A DNA stretch of 64,000 nucleotides from Desulfoscipio sp. XC116. Lineage in GTDB: Bacteria; Bacillota; Desulfotomaculia; Desulfotomaculales; Desulfallaceae. The stretch is taken from assembly GCF_039851975.1 (NCBI RefSeq), contig NZ_CP156660.1, positions 4,097,035-4,161,034 of the forward strand, given 5' to 3'. Every line of letters starts with the position of its first letter. The stretch's first letter is position 1. The notes under the pieces are model-generated. The model had not been told where the DNA came from, did no database searches, and was given only the letters and a program-made list of their open reading frames with translations. Of this stretch, positions 42,295-52,269 are shown piece by piece. A program made the translations under genes and the position numbers.

Positions 42295-45200
42295 TCACTC
42301 CCGCAATTGCCTGCTTACCCGGTACAGCAGCCGGTTTAACACCGCCGCTGTTTCCGCGCGGGTAATGTTCGCCTGCGGTGCAAACTTGCCGTCCGTCCTG
42401 CCACCCAGCAGGCCTGCCTGCCCGGCAGCATTTACGCTGGTGCGCGCCCAATCGGGTATGCTTTGCGCATCGCCATATTCGGGGGGCGGCTCCTTTTCAT
42501 CCGATGCGACATTCAGAACTTGAGCCAACCGAACAAACATAACCGCCGCTTCCGCCCTGTTAAGCAGTGCCCGGGGGCGGAACGTGTTGTCCTCGTAGCC
42601 CGTAACCAGGCCCCGGCCATTGGCCACCCGTACGGAGCTTATTGCCCATTCCGGTATCTCAGCGTTATCTTCATAGCCAAGCTGCGGCATGTCGTTATTG
42701 TGCCCCCCCAGCAGCCGGCTCAGCATAACGGTAAACTCAGCTCTTGATATGGGCCGATCGGGCCGGAAGCTGTTATCGCCATAGCCCTCAAGCATGTTCC
42801 TGGAAGCCAGACCCAATATATCTATCTCGGCCCAATGCCCGGTTACGTCGTTAAAAAACATGCCCTGGTGGTCCGGCAGCTTAACCCGCACCCCGGTGAC
42901 AGCACCGGTTTTTTCGTCAACCGCCACCAGCTGCACCCCGCCCCCGTTGGGGTAATAGACAGGGTAATAAAACTCGCCGTTTGTTAACGTTACCGCTTCC
43001 GATCCGCCGTCCGCGCGCCAGGCTATCAGCCTGGAGGCCGATGTTTTCCCTTTGACAATGCAAAATTCTTCAAACGGAATGGTTGATTCAACCAGCAGGC
43101 TCAAATCAGCGGCTTCCGGAGGACTGTGGGCTTCTATTAAAGCAAGCGTCCGGGGATTATCATCCCGCCCGTGCAAGGCAACCAGGTCAACCTCTTCCCC
43201 CGGCAGCAAGTCCACGGCTTGCACCGGATAACCATTTTTGCTTATTGACGTTTTGGCAGTAATGATATAGCGATGACCGGATTTTGTAATAAGCAGATTG
43301 TCCTTCCGGTTATAAGACCCGACAACCTCCCGGCCCTGGAACTCGGTTTCCGCAATGTCAACCCTTAGAAGAATACCGTTTTGGGGATTGATTATCAGCC
43401 GGGCCCACTGGCCCGGCGCCAGCAGCGCGGTATCCGAAGCCAGGCCCCAGCGGTAAACCAGGGTATCCCGGGTAAACTTGTATTCCCGGTTCAGCAGATT
43501 GTTGTCGGTAATATATAATGTATTTTGGCCCGCAAAATATACGCGCCCGTATATACAAGTTGAGTAGGCCGAAAGTGTAAGCGCATTGTTGCCGCCCGGA
43601 ACAATTACCCCCATAACCAAATCACCCGGCTGCAGCGCCGAAAGCGGGACTTCCTGATTATCCCGCACAAGTTTTATCCCCGGTAATACCCGATATTCTC
43701 CACCGGTTGTTAAAGAAAATTTCCCGTCCTTATCGTTAACAGCACTGATATTGCCTAAGATAACCCGGCGTTCAACCTCCATATGATAAACCAAACCGTC
43801 CTGGCCCAATATCAGGCGGACAGGCATGCCCGGCACAATGTTAGTCTTGTCTCCAGGTACGGGAGCACCGAAAGGAGCTGATTCGGGATCGCCACCGGCG
43901 ATTTGATCGTTAAAGATTACGTTCAGTTCGGAAGCAACAGTAAACTGTTCTTTATAATTCAGTAATTCCAGTTGCCGGTTATCCCAATCCAGACTTTTTA
44001 CAACTCCTTCCACTTCCTGGCTCGATGCCCGCACCTGCCACAACTTTTGAGTGGTGGGGTTTATCGATGATTCAATACTTGCGCCCGGCGGTATGCCAAC
44101 GCCGCTGGACAGTTTAATTCCGTTGAGCTTGATAGTGTTTTGAGCATGTTCATCGATATAATACCCCCCCTCCCTATAATCGCTGTTGATTCTAACCATT
44201 ATTGTGCCCACATCGGAGGAAAGCGCCTTAATCCCGGACGCCTGCCAGCTCCGGCCAACCGCAAGAGCAGTCTCCGGTGTCTCGGACAAGCCGCTCAGGT
44301 AAATATCGGAACCGGGAAGAATGTCCCCGGACACAATTTTACCGTTTAAGGCGGTCTTTATATTTTCCGGCTTATCTATTGTTTTGCCGGAGGTCAATTT
44401 TAATTTGTCTTTTTCATCTTGGGCGACAACGTCTTGCAAAGGCGGCTGCCCGTACGCCAGAGCAAAATCCTGTTTATCCATGTTTAAAACTGTTGAAGCC
44501 TTGGCATCAACCGATGTTCCATGCACTTCTATTTTATATTTTCCGGGTGCGGGTTTATTGATAATTACTTGTTCAACGTTGTTCTTATCATCCTGGTCCC
44601 CGCGCCCGCTGCTGTCATTGCCCAAATATTTTTTGCCGTCCGGGCCGGTTACGACCAGATCCAAATTATTAACCAGTGTTTTTTTGGCGCCCGGCATCGC
44701 CGGGGGGTCTGTCCAGGCCAGGGTTGCCTTAAACGGAGTTGCAGAGGATTCAATATTAAATTCACTGGTTTTCGTATCCCCTTCAGCAATCCCGCTTCGG
44801 TCGTCCTCCAACTCGAAAAGTCCTTGCTGCAGCGCCAGCACGGTTCCCGCCATATCCAACAGACCAAAGCCGACTCTCTGCACATCACCTTCCAGAGATC
44901 GGGCGCCATTGATTAACACTGCCTTGAACAAAGCCGCCGATGGCTCATCAAAGTCCGTGTAACGCTGAAAATATTCGGCCAACAATATTGCATTGCCCCC
45001 TGCCACAGCCGTGGCCATACTGGTTCCCTGCATCCTGGTGTATTCTTCCCGATTGGGCAGGTTGCTTTCCACCAGGCTGGAGCAGGCGGAAATAATGGAA
45101 GTTCCCGGGGCCAGCAGCTCGGGCTTGATTCTGCCGTCAGCAGTTGGACCGCCGCTGGAAAACTCGGCCGCCTGGAATGTACTGCCGGTGTCATTATCAA

Positions 45201-46422
45201 AAACCGGCCTGGGACTGCGGGAGGCGCCGATCACCAGCGCATTTTTACTGTTGGCTTCGGCTGTCAGAGTGCCGGCGCTCGGTCCGAAATTGCCCGACCC
45301 GAAAATCGGCAGAAAATCAGCATGCCGGCGCACAAATTCGTCCACCTGGCTGGAGGAGCTGATATATTGATTGTTTTTGCTCCCCCAGCCGTTGACATGG
45401 ATACGCACCCCTGCATCATAGGCAGGCATAAAAAGCCTATTCAGGTCATGAGGGGGGATTATAGCGCCGTTGGCGTCCACTATACCCTGGAAGTATATGC
45501 TTGCATCCGGAGCTATACCGGCGTATTTGCCGCCGGAAGCCGCTCCGCTGCCTGCAATGGTGCCCGCCATATGTGTACCGTGCCCAATTTTGTCCACGGG
45601 TTGCTCGACACCCGCCAGAGAGTTAATCATCAGCACCCGCGGTCTTTTACCGTTATCGTTGCGCAGGTCGGGGTGCAGGGTACCTAATTTACCGGTATCA
45701 AGACCACTGTCGGCCAATCCGACAATTGTATTTTTCCCTGTAAGCCCGCCCGGTGTAAAAAAATTAGGTATTGACAGCGGAGCAGCCCCGGTGACATCCC
45801 TAGCCCGATCATTTAAAAACTCCGGCTGACTATATTGCTCTATATATAGTACCTGTGAAGAAGCCGCCGCCTGCTCAAGGTTAGTGAATGGAAGCCGCAC
45901 TCTAAGGTAGCAATCAGCTGTATCTTTACCGTTTGTGGTCACACCGCCAAGCTGCTCGACCAGTTCAACGACATATGGTTTATCTTCCGCTTTAACCAGG
46001 GTAAGTGTTAATTCAATTTGTTTTTCGTTCGGTGACTGTACACTGTCGGTTGGATTTTTTTCGGCACTGTCTTTTAATTCCCCGGTCATCTTTTCTTCCG
46101 GCTGATATGTATTGATTTTCTGGATATATGGCAGTTCTTTGAGTTTATCTAAATTTTTCGCACCGGTGCGCACCAGTATGGAATCGCCGTCAAGCCGCCC
46201 CATCCAGTCGACTTTCCGGGCCAATTCATCACTTTCGCTGCTGCTGAGCGGGCGTTCCAGCTGTATGTTATACAATTCCAATGTTTCATCGACAACTGCA
46301 CCGTTCTTTTCTTCCACATCATCGGAGTTCGGATTAACATCAGACGACCAGTTGATTAATAAAAAAGCTATCACGGCCAGCGCCACAAGCACTAGCGCCT
46401 TTTTGGGATTTATCGTAAACAC
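42295..46422 (-). CDS. S8 subtilisin-like serine protease with C-terminal SLH domains
   Basis: About 1375 residues. A single N-terminal membrane segment (ALVLVALAVIAFLLI), a prodomain-like region, then the subtilase fold with D238 (GLADSGLD), H284 (GHGTHMAG), the oxyanion asparagine 378 (FGSGNFG) and S468 (GTSMATAVAGG). About 700-1190 are beta domains; the last ~190 residues are three SLH modules (DVTGHWAEIDILGLA.. GYGDNSFRPDRPISRAE). It is a wall-bound protease, perhaps processing surface proteins or nutrients. Start: the longer frame begins inside a REP-like repeat, so GTG 46422 after AAGGGGGG is preferred; an ATA 9 bp further in is also possible. Confidence 0.9.
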   Translation of the reverse strand: MFTINPKKALVLVALAVIAFLLINWSSDVNPNSDDVEEKNGAVVDETLELYNIQLERPLSSSESDELARKVDWMGRLDGDSILVRTGAKNLDKLKELPYIQKINTYQPEEKMTGELKDSAEKNPTDSVQSPNEKQIELTLTLVKAEDKPYVVELVEQLGGVTTNGKDTADCYLRVRLPFTNLEQAAASSQVLYIEQYSQPEFLNDRARDVTGAAPLSIPNFFTPGGLTGKNTIVGLADSGLDTGKLGTLHPDLRNDNGKRPRVLMINSLAGVEQPVDKIGHGTHMAGTIAGSGAASGGKYAGIAPDASIYFQGIVDANGAIIPPHDLNRLFMPAYDAGVRIHVNGWGSKNNQYISSSSQVDEFVRRHADFLPIFGSGNFGPSAGTLTAEANSKNALVIGASRSPRPVFDNDTGSTFQAAEFSSGGPTADGRIKPELLAPGTSIISACSSLVESNLPNREEYTRMQGTSMATAVAGGNAILLAEYFQRYTDFDEPSAALFKAVLINGARSLEGDVQRVGFGLLDMAGTVLALQQGLFELEDDRSGIAEGDTKTSEFNIESSATPFKATLAWTDPPAMPGAKKTLVNNLDLVVTGPDGKKYLGNDSSGRGDQDDKNNVEQVIINKPAPGKYKIEVHGTSVDAKASTVLNMDKQDFALAYGQPPLQDVVAQDEKDKLKLTSGKTIDKPENIKTALNGKIVSGDILPGSDIYLSGLSETPETALAVGRSWQASGIKALSSDVGTIMVRINSDYREGGYYIDEHAQNTIKLNGIKLSSGVGIPPGASIESSINPTTQKLWQVRASSQEVEGVVKSLDWDNRQLELLNYKEQFTVASELNVIFNDQIAGGDPESAPFGAPVPGDKTNIVPGMPVRLILGQDGLVYHMEVERRVILGNISAVNDKDGKFSLTTGGEYRVLPGIKLVRDNQEVPLSALQPGDLVMGVIVPGGNNALTLSAYSTCIYGRVYFAGQNTLYITDNNLLNREYKFTRDTLVYRWGLASDTALLAPGQWARLIINPQNGILLRVDIAETEFQGREVVGSYNRKDNLLITKSGHRYIITAKTSISKNGYPVQAVDLLPGEEVDLVALHGRDDNPRTLALIEAHSPPEAADLSLLVESTIPFEEFCIVKGKTSASRLIAWRADGGSEAVTLTNGEFYYPVYYPNGGGVQLVAVDEKTGAVTGVRVKLPDHQGMFFNDVTGHWAEIDILGLASRNMLEGYGDNSFRPDRPISRAEFTVMLSRLLGGHNNDMPQLGYEDNAEIPEWAISSVRVANGRGLVTGYEDNTFRPRALLNRAEAAVMFVRLAQVLNVASDEKEPPPEYGDAQSIPDWARTSVNAAGQAGLLGGRTDGKFAPQANITRAETAAVLNRLLYRVSRQLRE

Positions 46423-46452
46423 CCCCCCCTTACCAAGCACAAAAGAAAAACT

Positions 46453-46490
46453 TGAGATTGCCACGTCGTTTCGCTCCTCGTAGCGACGGA
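46453..46490. repeat. REP-like repeat upstream of the protease gene
   Basis: GAGATTGCCACGTCGTTTCG followed by CTCCTCGTAGCGACGG, one degenerate arm. A further pair of arms lies at 46620-46690 (CTGTCATTGCAAAAAGCC.. and CATTGCGAGGAGCTTGCG). The 334-bp gap between the stalk/PKD gene and the protease holds nothing else that I recognise. Confidence 0.75.
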
Positions 46491-46756
46491 AAACGTGGTT
46501 GTATTAGCGCTAAGCTCCATCTTCTACGGAAAATTGAGCAAACCCTTTGTCCAAAATAGCGAATATTTAACAGCCAAACCTTAACTTTACTATTGTCATG
46601 CAAAAGGCTTACATCATCAGCCCTGTCATTGCAAAAAGCCTGTGCCATCCTCCCCTGCCATTGCGAGGAGCTTGCGACGAAGCAATCCCTCTCTTTGAGT
46701 AGTATATAAACGGCCAAGTCAGCGCCGGAAGCAGCCGGACGTATTAGCTAATTCGT

Positions 46757-48469
46757 TTAAAATGGAATGCATAATATATTTACAGGCAGATACGATCCGC
46801 CCGGCGGAATGAACTGCAGCACTTTCTGCTGCCCCGGTTCGATAATGCCGATGAGAGCGGCTTCTTCTTTTGTTTTCATTACCCCGTCATCGGGTATATA
46901 AAATGGCTTGCCATCCCAACTGCCCGCCCCGGCAAAGGCGCCGCCCCTGGGGTTCAGCAATAGACCAACCCTGTGATCGGACTCTATGACAAAATTGTAG
47001 ACCACTCCATAGTTACCGACATTTCTTGTGTAAACTACACTTCGGCCGCTGGTTATATCCTTGCCGTAAAGGAATGTATCATCTTTTCCGTCCGCAATGA
47101 CCAGCCTGGAGGGCTTGTCGTCAATTATCCGCACCGTCATATTGCGGCTGGGCAATTCAAAGGTGCCCCTGGTATGGGTTTCCTCGCGCGGAAGCATAAT
47201 TAATTGATCAAAGTCATTTATAGGGTCTTGTTTTCCTACGGCAATGATCGCAAAAGTTAAGCAGCTGTCCGAACTGACATCAAAAATGCCGTGCACGGTC
47301 TGATTGGGCTTGATTGGACTATTGTTATCCTTGTTAATGATAATTTTTTCACCCGGCTGCACGTCCAGGGAATATGGTTTGGATTGATCATAGGCCAAGA
47401 AATTATAGGCAGCCAATCGGCCCACTCGCATAGGATCGGACGGTCCCGCCATACCCTGCCTTTTCACCGTTAACGTGGCGGGCTCGGAACCATTATTGAT
47501 CGCCAATAAATAAACCTTTTTAGGTTGGCTTGTGCCGTTGGCGTGGTGGTACAGAATACGGTTGTCGCCAATAACTTCATCCTGGTACAAGATCCCGTCT
47601 CTTTTAAAGGTTTCCGGGCAATCGCTGATGATAACACTTTCTTTGCGCTGAGTGACAATTCCATCTAATGTATCCAGGCTTAGTACGGGTATCTTCGTAA
47701 CATCCAAAGATTTGCCCAAGACGGGGTTATTGAAATGGTAGGTCAATTCATCCATGGCCACTTCTTCGGTTACCTCTATTACTTGGGAAAAGGGTTCACT
47801 CCACGCACCGCGTTTATCCTTGACCGTAAGGGATATTTCATATTCACCCGGCTGGAAAAACGCGTTTTCCCCGCCTTCCCATTTTCTTTCCATAATTTCA
47901 TCGCCATCGGGGTCATAGCTTTCATCTTCATATACTATCATTTCGCCCTGGGCAAAGGTTTCCTTTGCCAGCTTGAACGAGGCAACAGGGGGCTGATTGG
48001 GAGGCGGTAATTTTTCAATCCGGATTTCCTTTGTGCTTGTGTTATAGTTAACCTGATAATTCATATTTTGCGCTAAAAACCGCAGCGGAACCAAAGCACT
48101 GCCGTCCTGTATCAATGTCGGAGCGTCAATAGCGGTTGAAGTATTATCAATAAAAGCTTTACTGATACGGGTATCAATTTGTATTGTCTGACCGTCGTCC
48201 AATTTCAGTCTGATAATACCTGTATAACTTTCCCAGGATATATCCGCTCCAAAAATTTCAGAAATTACGCGCAGAGGGACCATAGTCACACCCTCATGGA
48301 CAGATGGCGCCACTTGCATACTACAGGCCGCTTCATCGACGTAATAGTTTTTTTGTCCCAATGTCATAACCACACTGGTTGCTTCCGAATCGGCAAAAGC
48401 AACACCGGGGAAGCTAATGGCCAAAACCCAAATTAATGCCCAATTTGACCACCTTTTAAAAATATTCAC
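46757..48469 (-). CDS. Secreted copper-amine-oxidase-type stalk domain protein with PKD-like domain
   Basis: A 570-aa exported protein. Signal peptide (KRWSNWALIWVLAISFPGVAFA), then two halves of a copper-amine-oxidase N-terminal-like stalk domain (about 30-150: GVTMVPLRVISEIFGADISW, SALVPLRFLAQNMNYQVNYN), a PKD-like module (about 160-235: SFKLAKETF.. DESYDPDGDEIMERKWE), and a ~330-residue C-terminal part that I do not recognise. GTG start with GGAGGT at 7 nt. A candidate ECF promoter lies 50-85 bp upstream. Extracellular wall-associated function is likely; substrate unknown. Confidence 0.78.
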   Translation of the reverse strand: MNIFKRWSNWALIWVLAISFPGVAFADSEATSVVMTLGQKNYYVDEAACSMQVAPSVHEGVTMVPLRVISEIFGADISWESYTGIIRLKLDDGQTIQIDTRISKAFIDNTSTAIDAPTLIQDGSALVPLRFLAQNMNYQVNYNTSTKEIRIEKLPPPNQPPVASFKLAKETFAQGEMIVYEDESYDPDGDEIMERKWEGGENAFFQPGEYEISLTVKDKRGAWSEPFSQVIEVTEEVAMDELTYHFNNPVLGKSLDVTKIPVLSLDTLDGIVTQRKESVIISDCPETFKRDGILYQDEVIGDNRILYHHANGTSQPKKVYLLAINNGSEPATLTVKRQGMAGPSDPMRVGRLAAYNFLAYDQSKPYSLDVQPGEKIIINKDNNSPIKPNQTVHGIFDVSSDSCLTFAIIAVGKQDPINDFDQLIMLPREETHTRGTFELPSRNMTVRIIDDKPSRLVIADGKDDTFLYGKDITSGRSVVYTRNVGNYGVVYNFVIESDHRVGLLLNPRGGAFAGAGSWDGKPFYIPDDGVMKTKEEAALIGIIEPGQQKVLQFIPPGGSYLPVNILCIPF

Positions 48470-48523
48470 AGCTTTACCTCCAAAAAATTTAATATTAATT
48501 TCTCACTTCACATGGAACGACAT

Positions 48524-48554
48524 ATTATAGACGTACTAAATTATTTTTTGTTCC
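48524..48554 (-). promoter_or_regulatory. Candidate ECF-type promoter of the stalk/PKD gene
   Basis: GGAAC (48550-48554) and GTCTATAAT (48524-48532) with 17 bp between GGAAC and GTC, against 18 in the two sites near the sigma gene. Context GCGGAAC is shared with the surface-protein promoter. The predicted leader is about 50 nt. The remaining sequence between here and mbl is AT-rich, without genes. Confidence 0.5.
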
Positions 48555-48842
48555 GCTAATTTTTATTCGATAATCTTGACTTAACTGCATAAATCCATGT
48601 TTTAGCAAAGTATCTACAATATACAGTCATCATACAGTCATCCTATGCGGGAGAATAGACCCATATATAGTGGGGCGCCGTCAAAATCGAATTTTTTCTA
48701 CAATATATAGATAAACAAATTTTATTAAACATAAATATTGATCAATGTAATGACTTTGACGATACCGTGCTATATATAGTCCGCAATTGCTTAATAGTAG
48801 ACTTTTTGAGTGAAATCAGTCTTTTATTGTATAAAATTCAAA

Positions 48843-48858
48843 ACCGTCCTAACGGACG
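48843..48858 (-). terminator. Terminator of mbl
   Basis: CCGTCC-TAAC-GGACGG, 30 bp past the mbl stop codon, followed on the minus strand by TTTTGAATTTTATAC. Compact and convincing. Confidence 0.78.
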
Positions 48859-48887
48859 GCCGGTAAAAATTCATTTCCGTATTTCAA

Positions 48888-49943
48888 TTAGTATAACTGT
48901 TTAGCATTCGACTTTATGGCTTTGAGCACCACTTTTCTATTCTGCTGTGATTTAAGCACATTCAACATAGTCAAGGCTCGCCCGGTGCCCACGGCCACAC
49001 AGGAGAGAGGATCCTCGGCTATTATAATATTGAGCCCGGTTTCACGCGCGATTAACTTATCAATGTCCTGAAGCAACGCCCCGCCGCCCGTGAGCACGAT
49101 ACCCTTGTCCATTATATCCGCGGCTAACTCCGGTGGAGTTAACTCCAGCACTTCTTTTACGGTATTTACCACCAGCGACAGGTTTTCACTTATAGCATCG
49201 CGTATCTGACAACTGGTTACGGTTATTGCCTTAGGAAGGCCATCCAGCAAATCCCTTCCCCTTACTTGCATATCTACCATTGATGTTTCATCCGGGCAAG
49301 CGTTGGCAATTTCCATTTTAATTTCTTCCCCGGTGCGCTCGCCAATAGCCAGGTTAAATTCCTTGCGTATGTATTTAACAATGGCTTCATCAAACTTATC
49401 ACCGCCCAGCCTGAGCGAGCGGCTGATCACAATGCCCCCCAGGGAAAGCACGGCTACGTCGGTTGTGCCGCCGCCGATATCTACCACCATGGTACCGCCC
49501 GGCTGCGCTATGTCCAGGCCGGCCCCCAATGCGGCGGCCAGTGGTTCCTCAATTAGATAAGACCGTCTTGCACCCGCTTGGATAGTGGCCTGCTTAACGG
49601 CCCGCTCCTCCACCCCGGTGACACCGGAGGGTATGCATACCATAACACGAGGCTTAAATACTAATCTATGGCCGTTAGCTTTGCCAATAAAGTAGCGGAG
49701 CATCTTTTCGGTTACGTCGTAATCGGCGATGACACCATCGCGAAGCGGCCGGATGGCTACTATATTACCCGGGGTTCGGCCCAGCATACGCCTTGCTTTT
49801 GCCCCCACGGCTATCACTTTACCCGTGGAATTGTCTATAGCCACCACCGATGGTTCTTTTAAAACAATACCTCTGCCTTTAACATACACGATTATATTAG
49901 CCGTGCCCAAGTCAATACCAATATCGGCACCCATGTGGAGCAT
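48888..49943 (-). CDS. mbl: Rod-shape determining actin-like protein Mbl
   Basis: A 351-aa MreB-family protein. The actin-type phosphate loops are GADIGIDLGTANIIVYVKGRG near the start and VVDIGGGTTDVAVLSLGGIV at about 158-177. The adenosine motif is GIVLTGGGALLQDID, and EEPLAAALGAG is also present. It forms membrane-bound filaments that guide lateral wall synthesis. Its place directly after spoIIID is the conserved Bacillota arrangement for mbl, and so distinguishes it from mreB, which lies with mreCD. ATG 49943 is preceded by AAAGGGGA at 10 nt. Confidence 0.93.
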   Translation of the reverse strand: MLHMGADIGIDLGTANIIVYVKGRGIVLKEPSVVAIDNSTGKVIAVGAKARRMLGRTPGNIVAIRPLRDGVIADYDVTEKMLRYFIGKANGHRLVFKPRVMVCIPSGVTGVEERAVKQATIQAGARRSYLIEEPLAAALGAGLDIAQPGGTMVVDIGGGTTDVAVLSLGGIVISRSLRLGGDKFDEAIVKYIRKEFNLAIGERTGEEIKMEIANACPDETSMVDMQVRGRDLLDGLPKAITVTSCQIRDAISENLSLVVNTVKEVLELTPPELAADIMDKGIVLTGGGALLQDIDKLIARETGLNIIIAEDPLSCVAVGTGRALTMLNVLKSQQNRKVVLKAIKSNAKQLY

Positions 49944-49977
49944 CTAAACTTGTCCCCTTTCCGATTGCCAAACGACA

Positions 49978-50007
49978 GCTGTTCGCAGTAATTTCACTGC
50001 GAACAGC
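49978..50007. terminator. Stem-loop between spoIIID and mbl
   Basis: Perfect 12-bp stem GCTGTTCGCAGT / ACTGCGAACAGC with a 6-nt loop. No strong T-run follows on the minus strand, so it may be a weak terminator or a stabilising 3' structure of the spoIIID transcript. Confidence 0.55.
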
Positions 50008-50095
50008 ATTATTTACAGTAAAATACGGACACCCACTCGTTAGGTATAATTCTACTTATCGGGACAAAATCCTCCAGGTTATGCCGATTTTGTTT

Positions 50096-50344
50096 TTACT
50101 GCTGCCGATATTTTTTTCGTGTGGCTTCTCCGCCACGCAGATGTCTTTCCGACTTATTGTAATCTAAAACTTTTTTTATCTGCTTAGCAAGTTCTTTGTT
50201 TAATGAAGGAAGCCTTTCTGTCATATCTTTATGTACGGTGCTTTTGCTAACACCGAAGATTTGGGCCGCCTGGCGCACGGTGGCTTGTGTTTCCAATATA
50301 TAGGTGCAAATTTCAAGAACCCGCTTTTGGATGTATTCCTGCAT
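50096..50344 (-). CDS. spoIIID: Sporulation transcriptional regulator SpoIIID
   Basis: An 82-aa DNA-binding protein. TVRQAAQIFGVSKSTVHKDMTERLP at about 22-46 is the helix-turn-helix, and the basic tail (RHLRGGEATRKKYRQQ) makes the minor-groove contacts known for SpoIIID. It acts in the mother cell after sigma E. Length and both regions are normal. Its 5' part and upstream region (50232 to about 50519) are duplicated at 52270-52546, beyond an inserted ATPase gene. Confidence 0.95.
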   Translation of the reverse strand: MQEYIQKRVLEICTYILETQATVRQAAQIFGVSKSTVHKDMTERLPSLNKELAKQIKKVLDYNKSERHLRGGEATRKKYRQQ

Positions 50345-50519
50345 TGCTTTACCTCCCCGGGCATTTAGTACATTATATGCAGCGACGGGGCAGAAATGCT
50401 CTCGCAGGGTGAATACACTTAAAATACATTTATATACCAGAAATATACCAAAAAAAGCCGCGGGAACGATTCCGTTGAACGATTCTGTTGTCTTCCACGC
50501 GCCCCTCCGTTGCGTTTAG
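50232..50519. repeat. Duplicated spoIIID 5' region, intact copy
   Basis: Matches 52270 to about 52546 (offset 2038) with few mismatches and one 13-bp length difference near 50475. It covers the first 38 codons of spoIIID and about 175 bp upstream. The rest of the 304-bp gap up to 50648 holds no gene. Confidence 0.85.
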
Positions 50520-50648
50520 AGTGTAGAACGCCAATCTATTTTTACCCGGTACAGCGAAAAAACCGCAAAATATTTTTCCACATGCACCCGTTCCCGCGGT
50601 CACGCCTTGCCGTAGAAACCGGCGCATTATCACCGGCCACAATTTTGC

Positions 50649-51998
50649 TTAATATTTTAATTGCTCCAAAGCCATCCCAATCAACCTATCCGCATGATCC
50701 GCCATAAACAACGGAATATTCAGCAGGTCATCATCAATGCGCAGGTTATTTAATGAAAATCGAACACGAAGCTTTACCTTATCTTCGTATTTTTCTTTGT
50801 ATTTTTTAAGGCTTCTGCTTTTCACATTGCTCTCCGATTTTACTTCCACCGGCAAAATGTCGTTTTCTCTTTGAATCAGAAAGTCTACTTCATATCTGGG
50901 GTTTTCAACAATCCAATACCGGGGCATGGCTTCAAACCCGTTCCGCAGGGCTTGCAGGACATAATTCTCACTTAAAGCACCCTTAAACTCTACAAACAAC
51001 CTGTTCCCCTCGCCAAAAGCAGAGGGAGCCAAAAGAGACAAGCGGCGCAGCAGTCCCACATCTGCCATATATAGCTTAAAGGCAGATAAATCATCGTAGG
51101 CTGAAATAGGCAGTCCCGGGGCGGTACTGCGGTATATTTTATAAGTCAAGTTTGCATCGCATAGCCATTGCAGGGCATCTTCATATTCCCTCGCTCTGGC
51201 TCCTTCCTTAACAACCTTATAGATAAACTTCTTATTCTCCCTCGCAAGCTGGGACGGAATGGATTTCCAGATCAGCGATATTTTCGGAAAATCCTTGGGG
51301 TCGGGGTGCTTGGCAAAATCACGTTCGTAGGCTCCCAAAATATTAGACAGAACCTGCTGCATCAGCTCCACATCCCGGTCTTGCGCCCAGGAGCGAACGG
51401 ATTCCGGCATGCCCCCTGTTACAAAGTACATCTTTAATTTCTCATACAGTGGGTTGAAAAACGCTTCCGGGATTGGCTGAATCCTATCTACGCTTTTCAT
51501 GTAATTTGCAAAATTCCCATCACCGTTAGCCATTAAAAATTCCGTAAAGGTCATCGGCATGATTTCCAAAAAATCCACCTTGCCAACGGGAAACGATGCA
51601 GGTTTGGGAAAAGTAATGCCTAATAACGATCCTGCACAGGCCACATGATAATGGGGCGTGTTCTCGCAGAAATATTTTAATGTATTCAGTGCGTTCGGGC
51701 ATTCCTGAATTTCATCGAACACAATGAGCGTGTCCTCCGGGTGATCCCGTTTAATAACCTCGCCGCTGGCCATCATCAGGTTTTGCAGGATACGCTCCAC
51801 ATCCTTGGTGCTTTCAAAAAACTGCTTGTATTCCGGGTGTTCGTCAAAGTTGAAATAAGCCATGTTTCCATAGTGGCGTTTTGCGAATTCCTTGAGAAGC
51901 CAGGTCTTTCCCACCTGACGCACCCCCTTTAAAATGAGGGGCTTTCGATATTTGGAGTTTTTCCAGTCCAGCAGTTTTTGCATAGCCAGTCTTTCCAT
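50649..51998 (-). CDS. AAA ATPase with DUF4143 domain
   Basis: 449 residues counted from ATG 51998, which has GGAGGTGACGCT before it. The Walker A motif is GVRQVGKTWL (about 23-32), LIVFDEIQECPNAL gives Walker B, and GSLLGITF is the sensor-1 region. The C-terminal half has the DUF4143 pattern (ALSENYVLQAL.., YEVDFLIQRENDILPVEVKS), a degenerate PD-(D/E)XK nuclease fold. These genes are common, patchily distributed, and of unknown role, perhaps DNA-related or defence-related. It splits the usual spoIID-spoIIID neighbourhood and is flanked by duplicated spoIIID DNA, so it was probably acquired. Confidence 0.88.
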   Translation of the reverse strand: MERLAMQKLLDWKNSKYRKPLILKGVRQVGKTWLLKEFAKRHYGNMAYFNFDEHPEYKQFFESTKDVERILQNLMMASGEVIKRDHPEDTLIVFDEIQECPNALNTLKYFCENTPHYHVACAGSLLGITFPKPASFPVGKVDFLEIMPMTFTEFLMANGDGNFANYMKSVDRIQPIPEAFFNPLYEKLKMYFVTGGMPESVRSWAQDRDVELMQQVLSNILGAYERDFAKHPDPKDFPKISLIWKSIPSQLARENKKFIYKVVKEGARAREYEDALQWLCDANLTYKIYRSTAPGLPISAYDDLSAFKLYMADVGLLRRLSLLAPSAFGEGNRLFVEFKGALSENYVLQALRNGFEAMPRYWIVENPRYEVDFLIQRENDILPVEVKSESNVKSRSLKKYKEKYEDKVKLRVRFSLNNLRIDDDLLNIPLFMADHADRLIGMALEQLKY

Positions 51999-52173
51999 AG
52001 CGTCACCTCCAAGATAACACATAATTATACATATCTTGAGTTCCATAATCACATTATTATTTATAATATAACCAAATCTCAAATATCAATCAAGGCAAAT
52101 CACATTTTTATTACAAAATGAACATTAAAAATCACACAATCGTGTAACACTGATTTTACGATTTTGGCATAAC

Positions 52174-52204
52174 AAAACCTGCCTCGATAAACAAGGCAGG
52201 TTTT
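52174..52204. terminator. Bidirectional terminator upstream of the ATPase gene
   Basis: AAAACCTGCCT / AGGCAGGTTTT, an 11-bp perfect stem with a 9-nt loop and T/A-rich ends on both strands. It lies between the ATPase gene and the spoIIID relic and would block read-through from the relic's promoter. Confidence 0.75.
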
Positions 52205-52269
52205 CAATGTTTTCATTATTTCATATAACAGTTTAGCCATTGCAACCGACACCGATTATTAATACTGTC

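Noticed and set aside
48600-48800. Possible small RNA or promoter cluster between the stalk/PKD gene and mbl
   Set aside because: Several ATATATAG strings occur, but no paired boxes, hairpin plus T-run, or other sign of a defined RNA.
50649-52082. Longer start of the DUF4143 ATPase at 52082
   Set aside because: The extra 28 residues precede a clear GGAGGTGACGCT ribosome site and do not belong to the family; ATG 51998 is the better start.
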